Source: Flavobacteriales bacterium
GTDB taxonomy: Bacteria > Bacteroidota > Bacteroidia > UBA10329
DNA length: 62,176 nt
Assembly: GCA_021741155.1 (NCBI GenBank)
Contig: JAIOYP010000019.1
Location: 1 to 62,176, forward strand
Reading direction: 5' to 3'
Made by a program: the position numbers and the translations under genes. The notes under the pieces are model-generated. The model was not told where the DNA came from. It saw only the letters and a list, made by a program, of their open reading frames with translations, and did no database searches. Of this stretch, positions 52,565-60,314 are shown in pieces; positions within the stretch are counted from its first letter, which is position 1, and each line of letters starts with the position of its first letter.

Positions 52565-54016
52565 CTAGCCAATCTTGAGTTTGTCGCCAATTTTTAACTG
52601 ATAGCTGCCAGTGATATTGTTTAGCTCCTTCAATTGGTCTACAGTCATGCCGTTCTTTTTGGCAATATCCCATAATGTATCTCCCGATCGCACGGTGTAG
52701 TAGTGCGCTTCACTTTTTGGCTTGTCAGATACGGTAGCCGATGAAGTTGAATTGCCAGCTGCAGCTGTTTGTGCATACACCACAAGGGTTTGTCCTATGT
52801 TGATGGTGTTTCCTCGGAGCTTGTTCCAGGTTCTGAGGTCCGATATGCTTACGCGGTAGCGGGCTGCAATGCCGCTCAGGGTCTCGCCCGACTTTACCTT
52901 GTGCGTCTTCTTCACTTCCTTCATTATTTCTACTGGGCTGGCTACGGTCTCAACCACTTTAGGCTCTACTACCTCGTAAAAATCTTCGAGGTTAGAGAGA
53001 AACAAGCCAACTTTCTTTTTTGGTAGCACAAGCGCTATGCCTTTGGTGGTTTCTGGAAGTATGTGTTGCTTAAAGATGGGATTAAGAAACATCAATTCTT
53101 CTTTTGGCATTTGCAGCAATGCGGCCAAGGTGTTTAAGTTGGTTTGTTTGCGCACCATTACGGTGTCTAATTCGTAGTCGAAGAAGGCTGGCTTTAGAGG
53201 ATATATGTTGTGGTCGGCTGCGTGCTTCATCATGTAGTTAACAGCAATAAATGCGGGCACGTATCCTTGGGTTTCTACGCTCAGGTATGGCCTTACTTCC
53301 CAGTAGGTGCGCTTACCACCGGCACGTCTAATGGCTTTTAATAAGGTTCCGGGCCCACCGTTGTAAGCAGCAAGCACCATTTGCCAGTCGCCAAACATTC
53401 CGTAGAGAAACTTAAAGTATTCGCAAGCTGCTACGGTGCTTTGGTACGGATCGCATCTATCATCTACATACGATGTAGTGTTTAGGTCGTAGATCTTACC
53501 CGTTCTGTACATAAATTGCCACAGTCCGGTGGCGCCCGACTTAGATACTGCGTTCGGATTTAAGGCTGATTCGATAATGGCAAGATGTTTTAGCTCCATT
53601 GGGAGCTTATAGCGGTCGAGGGTTTCTTCAAATAGTGGATAATAAAGCTCTGCCAGCCCCAACAAACGCCCTACTTTGTCTCTATTTCTTACCAAGTAGG
53701 CGTTGATGTAGGCCATTACAGCATCATTATATACTAGGTCGAACGGACTAGCCTTGTCTAGCTCTTTTAAAGCGGCTACGTAGTGCGCCTTATCGAATTT
53801 TGGTACTTCATCGGGCTTATACTTGTGCTTGTTAAGCTTGTTTACATCGGTAGTAAACTTGCTGGCGCGCAACGCCTTGTGCACTGCCATGCTATCGAGG
53901 GCTGCAAGAATGGGGTTGTCTTTTAGAACCTTAGTTTTGGTGGTATCCTGACCGATACAAACGTTCCATGTTGCAAAAAGCACGAGTATCAGTGTATGAA
54001 GACCTTTCTTTACCAT
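52565..54016 (-). CDS. MltD-like membrane-bound lytic transglycosylase with two LysM domains
   Basis: Exported murein hydrolase, 483 residues. SLT domain (about 130-260) with the catalytic Glu in HLAIIESALNPNAVSKSG and GLWQFMYRTGKIYDL and LAAYNGGPGTLLKAI; two C-terminal LysM peptidoglycan-binding domains (about 370-415 KVKSGETLSGIAARYRVS, and 435-483 TVRSGDTLWDIAKKNGM). It cleaves glycan strands to give 1,6-anhydro ends. The ATG at 54014-54016 is preceded by a -7 box at 54050-54057. Confidence 0.95.
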   Translation of the reverse strand: MVKKGLHTLILVLFATWNVCIGQDTTKTKVLKDNPILAALDSMAVHKALRASKFTTDVNKLNKHKYKPDEVPKFDKAHYVAALKELDKASPFDLVYNDAVMAYINAYLVRNRDKVGRLLGLAELYYPLFEETLDRYKLPMELKHLAIIESALNPNAVSKSGATGLWQFMYRTGKIYDLNTTSYVDDRCDPYQSTVAACEYFKFLYGMFGDWQMVLAAYNGGPGTLLKAIRRAGGKRTYWEVRPYLSVETQGYVPAFIAVNYMMKHAADHNIYPLKPAFFDYELDTVMVRKQTNLNTLAALLQMPKEELMFLNPIFKQHILPETTKGIALVLPKKKVGLFLSNLEDFYEVVEPKVVETVASPVEIMKEVKKTHKVKSGETLSGIAARYRVSISDLRTWNKLRGNTINIGQTLVVYAQTAAAGNSTSSATVSDKPKSEAHYYTVRSGDTLWDIAKKNGMTVDQLKELNNITGSYQLKIGDKLKIG

Positions 54017-54049
54017 TCTTTCGTTTTACTCCTAACGGACGTTAACTTG

Positions 54050-54057
54050 CAAATTTA
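54050..54057 (-). promoter_or_regulatory. -7 element (TAAATTTG) of the transglycosylase gene
   Basis: TAAATTTG on the minus strand fits TAnnTTTG, 33 bases before the start at 54016. The -33 box is not clear. Confidence 0.5.
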
Positions 54058-54215
54058 TCCAATAGGCCATGCGAAGCACCCCTCAACCAAGTAAGCTTTC
54101 AACTTTTTAGATTGAATTACTACATATATAGATGAAAATCACAGTCTTGAGACTTTCCGCCCCCGCCATATTTATACTTTTTTCACGTTTCCTTTTCTCC
54201 TTCAACCACAATTAG

Positions 54216-55292
54216 ATGAAACCCGCAACACGCATCTCTTCCGCCCCCACCACATTTTTCCTTTTTCCTTTTTCTCTTTTTTCTTTCACCGCCAGGCTAA
54301 TACTTTTTTCCTTTTTCCTTTTCTCCTTTCACTCTTGTACCAAGTACCCTGTCTTCAAAGGAGATTACACGCGCATAGAAACCGCCCCTGGGCCAGAAGA
54401 TATTGCCCTCGATACCAACGGAGGCATGGAACGCATTATTGCATCCTGTTCGGAAAGGCGCACAATGGATTATAGCCATAATGGGTTCTATTCGTTCGAC
54501 ATCCAAAGCCAAAAACTCGCACAATTAGTGGTTACGGGCTTGCCCACATCCATCCAATTACGACCACATGGCATCGACATTGGCATGGTAAACGGTGTAA
54601 AAACGCTCTATGTTGTCAACCACGAGCAGAATGCAGAAGATTTTCCGCCCGCAGGCCGTCAGAGCATCCTTGTATTTGAGTTAAAGGCAGAAGAAGTGGT
54701 GTTTGTGCAGCAGCTAACTCATCCACTCATCGTTTCTCCCAATGATGTGTGTACCGATACGGCTGGTGGCATATTCGTAAGCATTGACAGCGGCAAAATC
54801 AACAGTAAATGGGAAAAACTGATGGCTTTGAAGAAGAGCTATGTGCTTCATTTTAATGGAGAAGTCTGGCAGATGGTGGGCCAAAAGCTTCGGTATGCAA
54901 ACGGAGTGGGTGTGGCCAATGGCCGCATCTATATTACAGGAACACAAGAGAAGAACATCTTCAGCTACAAGATTAATGCTGATGGAACATTCTCCGACCG
55001 CCAAGAATATTCTACCATGAAAGGAAACGACAACATTACCTTCTCCAACGGAAAGCTTGTAACTACAGCACATCTCGATTTCATCAAGTTCCTAAAGCAT
55101 GTGAAAGATGCAGAAGCACTTACGCCCTGCATCGTGTATTCTATGGATTTAGAAACACACCAATTAGACACGCTTTACCTTGATAATGGTACGGTAATGA
55201 GCGCTGCCAGCACCGGCCTTATATATAATGATGTGCTATACGCCTCTCAGATATTCAACTCCTATATAATTGCCATACCGTTGGTCGATTAG
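54216..55292 (+). CDS. Paraoxonase/SMP-30-like beta-propeller lipoprotein
   Basis: Beta-propeller protein of 358 residues resembling the arylesterase/paraoxonase (PON) and SMP-30 group: PGPEDIALDTNGG, RPHGIDIGMV, LYVVNHEQNAED, SPNDVCTDTAGGIFVS, RYANGVGVANGRIYITGTQ. These motifs correspond to calcium-coordinating loops in PON1 (GSEDLE, HGIS, VVNHP, NDIV). It probably hydrolyses lactones or esters. The N-terminus is unusually Phe-rich (FFLFPFSLFSF) and encoded by pyrimidine repeats; a lipobox-like FSFHSC ends it near residue 41. The true start may be a later codon within the repeat. Confidence 0.75.
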   Translation: MKPATRISSAPTTFFLFPFSLFSFTARLILFSFFLFSFHSCTKYPVFKGDYTRIETAPGPEDIALDTNGGMERIIASCSERRTMDYSHNGFYSFDIQSQKLAQLVVTGLPTSIQLRPHGIDIGMVNGVKTLYVVNHEQNAEDFPPAGRQSILVFELKAEEVVFVQQLTHPLIVSPNDVCTDTAGGIFVSIDSGKINSKWEKLMALKKSYVLHFNGEVWQMVGQKLRYANGVGVANGRIYITGTQEKNIFSYKINADGTFSDRQEYSTMKGNDNITFSNGKLVTTAHLDFIKFLKHVKDAEALTPCIVYSMDLETHQLDTLYLDNGTVMSAASTGLIYNDVLYASQIFNSYIIAIPLVD

Positions 55293-55337
55293 GTGGCCGC
55301 CACATACACCTATATATATAGGAATGAACATTGCTTC

Positions 55338-55345
55338 TATATTTG
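55338..55345 (+). promoter_or_regulatory. -7 element (TATATTTG) of the MarR gene
   Basis: TATATTTG fits TAnnTTTG and lies 34 bases before the ATG at 55379. The upstream -33 region is not a good match. Confidence 0.5.
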
Positions 55346-55378
55346 AGTTGATTTATGATAAGCATCAGGTAATATTCT

Positions 55379-55831
55379 ATGGGTCTGAAGGAAGAAATTA
55401 AGCAGGAAAAGCCATTCCAGAGCGAACGCCACAAGGCATTAGTAAATATAATCTATACAGAGGGGTGGCTACGCAACCGAATGAGCGAAACCCTCAAACC
55501 CTTCGACCTCACAAGCCAACAATACAACGTATTAAGGATATTGCGTGGCAGCAGTCCCAAGGCATTAAGCACCTCATGCATACGTAGTCGCATGCTAGAT
55601 AAGATGTCAGACGCTTCAAGGATAGTGGATCGCCTTCATAAGAAGGGATGGCTCGAAAGAAAGACATGTGCTGCCGACAAAAGGTTGGTAGATGTGCTGA
55701 TAACCAAATCGGGCCTCGACCTACTAGCCAAAATTGATGGCCCCATGAATGATATGGGCGAACTTTTCAGCTCCATCTCCGAAGAAGAGGCATTGGTTCT
55801 CAACCAAATATTGGATAAGCTGAGAGATTAG
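55379..55831 (+). CDS. MarR family transcriptional regulator
   Basis: Winged-helix regulator of 150 residues with the MarR layout: an N-terminal dimerisation helix (HKALVNIIYTEGWLRNRMSE), DNA-binding core (FDLTSQQYNVLRILRG, SRMLDKMSDASRIVDRLHKK, then WLERKTCAADKRLVDVLIT), and a C-terminal dimer helix. Such proteins repress genes for stress or efflux and release DNA on binding ligands or on oxidation. The neighbouring DUF885 gene is convergent with a four-base overlap; no obvious target adjoins it on the same strand. Confidence 0.92.
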   Translation: MGLKEEIKQEKPFQSERHKALVNIIYTEGWLRNRMSETLKPFDLTSQQYNVLRILRGSSPKALSTSCIRSRMLDKMSDASRIVDRLHKKGWLERKTCAADKRLVDVLITKSGLDLLAKIDGPMNDMGELFSSISEEEALVLNQILDKLRD

Positions 55832-57603
55832 CCTTTCGGCCTCCGCTCTGCAATATATTCGAGCACTTGTTTCTCTAATATTTCCAGCGGCATGGCTCCG
55901 TGGCCTATCAAAACGTCATGGAACTCCCGTATATCGAAGTTATTCCCCAGCTCAGACTGTGCTCGTTCCCGCAGTTCGATAAATTTTAGCTGCCCAACCT
56001 TATAGGCGCAGCCTTGTCCGGGCCAAACGATGTATCTATCTACTTCGTCTTCCGCTTCAAGCTGGCTAAGCCCAGCATTATCTACCATAAAGTCTACCGC
56101 TTGCTCCCTAAGCCACTTTTTATGGTGTATGCCTATGTCGGTCATCATCCTAGCCGTCCTAAAAAGGTCTGATTGTAGCACGGCAATGCGATCTTGCGGA
56201 TCGAGAGATTCATTCATTTCGTGCCCAAGGCGCTCCGCGTACATCGCCCATCCTTCTGCGTAAGCGGTAAAGGGCAAAAACCGCCTGAAGGTTGGTAAGT
56301 CTGTCAACCCAGCCTGTATTCCCTTCTGCAAATGGTGTCCGGGTATGCCCTCATGGTACGCATACGTCTTTGCAAGCGGTTTGGTCAGGTGGTCAGCCTT
56401 CCACGTGTTCACGTAAAGCTTTCCGTTTGTCAGCGGTTCGCCCCGTGGCGATATATAAAAGGCAAAGGTTGAGTTCTGAGAGCGATATTCTGGCACTTCA
56501 AGCACACTTAGCGGCACGCTTGGTAGCTTATTGAAGAATGCAGGCAGCTTGGCTAGCATCTCATCAGATACTTCCGAGAAATAAGCCACTGTTGCCAGCC
56601 GCCCAATGGAGTCTGTCTTAAACGTAGGCTCATTTACCGTCCCCGAAAGGTTCTTAAGGATCAGCATTTCTCCGTGCAGTCGACTCATCTCCCACTTCGC
56701 AAAGGCGTAAAGGCTATCGGGGTCAAGCGCTAAGGTAGTTTGCTGTAAAAGACACGCTTTGTAGTAAGCGTCACCATTGGGCAACTGCCAAACACCCGCA
56801 ATGCTCAGCGAACTTCGCTCCATCTGCAACAGAAAACGCGATAGTCGCTTATAAGCAGGGAATACATTTTCCTGTATAGAGAGAGTGCAGCGGTCCAAAA
56901 AGTCTTGTTTCTGCCGCTGCGATAGGTTTTCCATCCCATCAAGCCGCTTCACAAACGAAGTATAGAGTATGTTCTCGTCCAATGGAGACTCATAGAACGC
57001 ATCACAGAACTTCATTGCCTTTAATATGATGTGCGTGGGCGGCACAACCCCAAGTTTTCTCCGCTCTTCCAATGCATCTATCACCGAACCGAACTTCTCG
57101 TCCACCACATCCAGCCGCTGCAGGTAATTTTCCACATCTTCTGCCTGCTCAAAGGGCAATGAGGACAGAAATTGTGGCAATTCTACGTGCGCACCAGATA
57201 TATGCGTTATCGGAAAGTCATGAAACAGGAACGGTTCGGCCTCAACGCCCGTCTTAAGGAACCAATGGAACACGTCAAACGATACTTGCTGCGATTTAGA
57301 CAGTTTGCTGCGGTCGTAATCTTCCAAAATTTCAAGATTATTCCTTCCAACGTCCGCCAAACGTCTTGTTGCTGTAGGAGAAACGTTTGTCAGCTCGCGC
57401 TCATAGGCCGAAAACCCGAACGGACTCAACACCTTGGTCTGCGTCAAGGCTTCGGGGTCTTCCCAAAGGAATTCGATGTACACCCGCTCAAAGAAACTAT
57501 CAATACTAAAGGGTTTTAGCCACAACAGTTTGGCAAACCAAACGCCCAAAGCCAATAGCAGTACCACTACAACTACTAATGATATGGTAAGTCCTTTGCG
57601 CAT
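55828..57603 (-). CDS. DUF885 family exported metallopeptidase-like protein
   Basis: 591-residue protein with one N-terminal hydrophobic anchor (about 6-24) and the DUF885 signature YHEGIPGHHLQKGIQAG (metal-binding HExxxGH) and AYAEGWAMYAERLG. The family includes zinc-dependent peptidases of the M3-like group; substrate unknown. It likely acts in the periplasm, tethered by the N-terminal helix. The start is close to the divergent cinA gene, with only 49 bases between the two coding regions. Confidence 0.87.
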   Translation of the reverse strand: MRKGLTISLVVVVVLLLALGVWFAKLLWLKPFSIDSFFERVYIEFLWEDPEALTQTKVLSPFGFSAYERELTNVSPTATRRLADVGRNNLEILEDYDRSKLSKSQQVSFDVFHWFLKTGVEAEPFLFHDFPITHISGAHVELPQFLSSLPFEQAEDVENYLQRLDVVDEKFGSVIDALEERRKLGVVPPTHIILKAMKFCDAFYESPLDENILYTSFVKRLDGMENLSQRQKQDFLDRCTLSIQENVFPAYKRLSRFLLQMERSSLSIAGVWQLPNGDAYYKACLLQQTTLALDPDSLYAFAKWEMSRLHGEMLILKNLSGTVNEPTFKTDSIGRLATVAYFSEVSDEMLAKLPAFFNKLPSVPLSVLEVPEYRSQNSTFAFYISPRGEPLTNGKLYVNTWKADHLTKPLAKTYAYHEGIPGHHLQKGIQAGLTDLPTFRRFLPFTAYAEGWAMYAERLGHEMNESLDPQDRIAVLQSDLFRTARMMTDIGIHHKKWLREQAVDFMVDNAGLSQLEAEDEVDRYIVWPGQGCAYKVGQLKFIELRERAQSELGNNFDIREFHDVLIGHGAMPLEILEKQVLEYIAERRPKG

Positions 57604-57652
57604 CTACGTCAAAGTAAACAATTGCCGAGCGAATGTGGTTTCTTTGTCCATC

Positions 57653-58888
57653 ATGAAGGCTGAGATTATTACTATAGGAGATGAGATCCTCATCGGACAA
57701 ATCGTTGATACAAATTCAGCCTGGATGGCGCAGCAACTCAACGATATTGGCGTTAAAATAGAACGTATCGTCACCATCCCAGATGCTTTGGATGAGATAA
57801 CAGCCGCTTTGGCCGCTGCCGAAAAGCGTGCTGATGTGGTTTTAATCACAGGCGGCCTCGGCCCCACAAAAGATGACGTTACCAAAAAGGCTTTGGCAGA
57901 GTACTTTAAGTGTGGTTTCACGTTTCATGCTGATATTGAGGCGCACATAGCAAGGCTTTTTGCGCGTTTTGGCAAGGAGATGAGCAAGCTCAATAGTTTG
58001 CAAGCAGAATTACCCTCTGCCTGCGAGCCGTTGCAGAACAACCAAGGAACAGCACCCGGTATGTGGTTCACCCAAAATGATACGGTCTTCGTTTCCATGC
58101 CTGGCGTTCCTTACGAAATGAAGGGTTTGATGAAAGACCACGTGCTGCCACGCATCAAATCAACCTATGCGCTACCAACCATCCTTCACCGCACCATCCT
58201 CACCATGGGAATGGGAGAAAGTTGGCTTTCGGAGCGCATCGCAGAGTGGGAAGATGCGCTTCCAGCCCATATCAAACTCGCCTACCTTCCTTCTCCCGGC
58301 AGAGTACGCCTTCGCCTCTCCGCCTTTGGTCCCGATCTCGGTGCTTTGGCCTATTCCATCTTCACCGAAGAGAGGAAACTCACAAAACTTATCCCTGAGC
58401 TCATCTACGGATACGATGATGATACGATAGAAGCCGTTGTCGGGGAACTCCTACGAGGCAAACGCCAAACCGTAAGCACTGCCGAGAGCTGCACAGGGGG
58501 TTTAATTGCGCACAAACTCACTTCCGTCTCCGGCTCATCAGATTATTTTCAAGGTTCAATCATTTCCTACGCCAACCAAGTAAAGATTGCATCACTCGGA
58601 GTCTCTGAGCTAGACATCCAAACGCATGGTGCTGTTAGCGAAGCTGTTGTTACGCGCATGGCAGAGGCCGTTAAAGCAAAAATGCAAACCGACTTCGCCA
58701 TCGCCACCTCCGGTATAGCAGGTCCAACGGGTGGCACAGACGAAAAACCTGTCGGTACCGTATGGATTGCTGTTGCCGGCCCCAACGGAACAACCGCTAA
58801 AAAGTATTTATTCGGTCAGAACCGCGAGCGTAATATTGAGATTAGCGCAAACACAGCTTTAAACATGCTCCGCAAACAGTTGATCTGA
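57653..58888 (+). CDS. cinA: Competence/damage-inducible protein CinA
   Basis: CinA family protein of 411 residues, the normal length. N-terminal MoaB/MoeA-like domain (KAEIITIGDEILIGQIVDTN, VVLITGGLGPTKDDVT, NNQGTAPGMWF) and C-terminal nicotinamide-nucleotide deamidase domain (TVSTAESCTGGLIAHKL, ATSGIAGPTGGTDEKPVGTV). It hydrolyses NMN to nicotinate mononucleotide and has ADP-ribose pyrophosphatase activity in homologues. Only the ATG at 57653 gives a normal N-terminus; longer readings run through the divergent DUF885 gene. Confidence 0.96.
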   Translation: MKAEIITIGDEILIGQIVDTNSAWMAQQLNDIGVKIERIVTIPDALDEITAALAAAEKRADVVLITGGLGPTKDDVTKKALAEYFKCGFTFHADIEAHIARLFARFGKEMSKLNSLQAELPSACEPLQNNQGTAPGMWFTQNDTVFVSMPGVPYEMKGLMKDHVLPRIKSTYALPTILHRTILTMGMGESWLSERIAEWEDALPAHIKLAYLPSPGRVRLRLSAFGPDLGALAYSIFTEERKLTKLIPELIYGYDDDTIEAVVGELLRGKRQTVSTAESCTGGLIAHKLTSVSGSSDYFQGSIISYANQVKIASLGVSELDIQTHGAVSEAVVTRMAEAVKAKMQTDFAIATSGIAGPTGGTDEKPVGTVWIAVAGPNGTTAKKYLFGQNRERNIEISANTALNMLRKQLI

Positions 58889-58915
58889 AATCGTCTTACT
58901 ATTGCATAACATTTA

Positions 58916-58923
58916 TACATTTG
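58916..58923 (+). promoter_or_regulatory. -7 element (TACATTTG) of the FISUMP lipoprotein gene
   Basis: TACATTTG fits TAnnTTTG, 23 bases before the ATG at 58947. The gene therefore has its own promoter after cinA. Confidence 0.55.
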
Positions 58924-58946
58924 GATTCAACCCTAAACAAACTAAG

Positions 58947-59894
58947 ATGAGTAAACGATTATTTCCTGTGATGCTTGCCCTTGCAACCATCACCTTTATT
59001 GGATGCGAAGAGGAAAAAAAGGATTATGGTGCCGATTTTGAAGCCGAACAAACACACATTGGCATCGGTCAGGCAGTAAATTTTGAAGACAATTCCATCG
59101 GTGCCACCAGTTACCTCTGGACTTTCGAAGGTGGCGATCCTGCTACTTCAACCGAAAAAGATCCAGAAGGAATTCTTTACACCGCAGCAGGCGAATTTGA
59201 CGTAACTCTTAAGATTGGTACGGCTCAAGGTGATGCTAGCGACACCAAACAAGGATACATCGTGGTTACTCAGCTTCCTGGCGGTTGCGAAGGAACAACC
59301 AGCGTAACTGACATTGATGGAAACAACTATTCAGTCGTTACCATTGGTTCACAATGCTGGATGGGCGAGAACCTAAAAACCTCAAAATTCAGAGATGGTT
59401 CTCAAATTGCTCAAGTAACTGATGGCGAGCAATGGAAAAACCTTTCCACTCCAGCTTTCTGCTTTTACAATAACGACAACTCGAACAACGACACTTACGG
59501 AAAGCTGTATAACTGGTTCACCATCGAAGATCCACGAGGAGTTTGTCCTACTGGATGGCACGTGCCATCGGATGCGGAATATGCGGTGCTCACAAAATAT
59601 TTAGGTTCAGCTGATGATGTTGCTGGCGGAAGACTAAAAGAAGCGGGAACTTTACATTGGGATGCTCCAAACGAAGCTGCATCTAACAGCAGCGGGTTTA
59701 CAGGTCTGCCAGCTGGAATGCGTTTTCAGGAAGGTCAGTTTGATCATATGGGCAAAAACGGTTTGTTCTGGTCATCAAGACGTGAAAGCGAATCTTTGGC
59801 ATTTTACCTCACGCTTACTTACAATAGCGCAGCATCTTACCGTACGTATATCTATAAGCGTAGCGGTTTTTCTTGCCGTTGCGTGAAGGATTGA
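58947..59894 (+). CDS. PKD-FISUMP lipoprotein
   Basis: Lipoprotein of 315 residues: lipobox ITFIGC near the N-terminus, PKD domain (about 25-110: SIGATSYLWTFEGGDP, AAGEFDVTLKIG), and a FISUMP domain (Fibrobacter succinogenes major paralogous domain, about 120-315: VTIGSQCWMGENLKTSKF, YGKLYNWFTIEDPRGVCPTG, WHVPSDAEYAVLTKYLG, SGFSCRCVKD). FISUMP proteins are surface-exposed in Bacteroidetes and Fibrobacteres; exact role unknown. No T9SS domain, so the lipid anchor places it on the membrane. Confidence 0.88.
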   Translation: MSKRLFPVMLALATITFIGCEEEKKDYGADFEAEQTHIGIGQAVNFEDNSIGATSYLWTFEGGDPATSTEKDPEGILYTAAGEFDVTLKIGTAQGDASDTKQGYIVVTQLPGGCEGTTSVTDIDGNNYSVVTIGSQCWMGENLKTSKFRDGSQIAQVTDGEQWKNLSTPAFCFYNNDNSNNDTYGKLYNWFTIEDPRGVCPTGWHVPSDAEYAVLTKYLGSADDVAGGRLKEAGTLHWDAPNEAASNSSGFTGLPAGMRFQEGQFDHMGKNGLFWSSRRESESLAFYLTLTYNSAASYRTYIYKRSGFSCRCVKD

Positions 59895-59933
59895 TCTGAA
59901 AAGCTTGTTGAAAAAATCCTGTTGTTAAACTTG

Positions 59934-59964
59934 TTTGCTGCATAAATATTTAGTTCTACATTTG
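59934..59964 (+). promoter_or_regulatory. Full-consensus promoter of rpmB
   Basis: TTTG at 59934-59937, exactly 19 bases, then TACATTTG at 59957-59964. All fixed positions of TTTG-N19-TAnnTTTG match; the start codon is 39 bases downstream of the -7 box. Confidence 0.85.
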
Positions 59965-60002
59965 CAGCCCCGAAATTTAGAACACACTAAGTACAAAGCG
60001 AT

Positions 60003-60239
60003 ATGTCTAAGGTCTGCGATTTAACAGGAAAGAAGGTGATGGTTGGAAACAACGTTTCTCACTCTAAGAGAAAAACCAAAAGAACGTTCCTACCAAACCT
60101 ATTCAAGAAGAAATTCTTTTTGGTTGAAACAGGAGAATGGATTTCATTGAAGGTTTCAGCTTCAGGGCTAAGAAACATCAACAAAAAAGGAGTTGATGCT
60201 GCCGTCAAAGAAGCCCGTGTTAAAGGGTTTATGAAATAG
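60003..60239 (+). CDS. rpmB: 50S ribosomal protein L28
   Basis: Ribosomal protein L28, 78 residues, a standard length ([21 protein letters not shown]... then [13 protein letters not shown] [14 protein letters not shown] and the basic C-terminal [13 protein letters not shown]). It binds 23S rRNA in the large subunit. It has a consensus promoter and is ended by a strong terminator 21 bases after its stop, so it is a single-gene unit here. In many Bacteroidetes rpmB is followed by rpmG and a DUF4295 gene; neither is present. Confidence 0.97.
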   Translation: MSKVCDLTGKKVMVGNNVSHSKRKTKRTFLPNLFKKKFFLVETGEWISLKVSASGLRNINKKGVDAAVKEARVKGFMK

Positions 60240-60259
60240 AACACATTCACAATTTATAC

Positions 60260-60300
60260 AAACGCTGCCTTCAGTTCAATGCTGAAGGCAGCGTTTTTGT
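60260..60300 (+). terminator. Rho-independent terminator of rpmB
   Basis: A perfect 15-bp stem (AAACGCTGCCTTCAG / CTGAAGGCAGCGTTT) with a 7-base loop, then TTGTTTTC. It also lies 15 bases before the M1 aminopeptidase start, which excludes an upstream ATG at 60279 from being used. Confidence 0.93.
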
Positions 60301-60314
60301 TTTCTTTGGTTTCC

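Noticed and set aside
57601..57652. Divergent promoters between the DUF885 gene and cinA
   Set aside because: Only near-matches to the -7 consensus are present on each strand (one mismatch each), so I do not annotate them.
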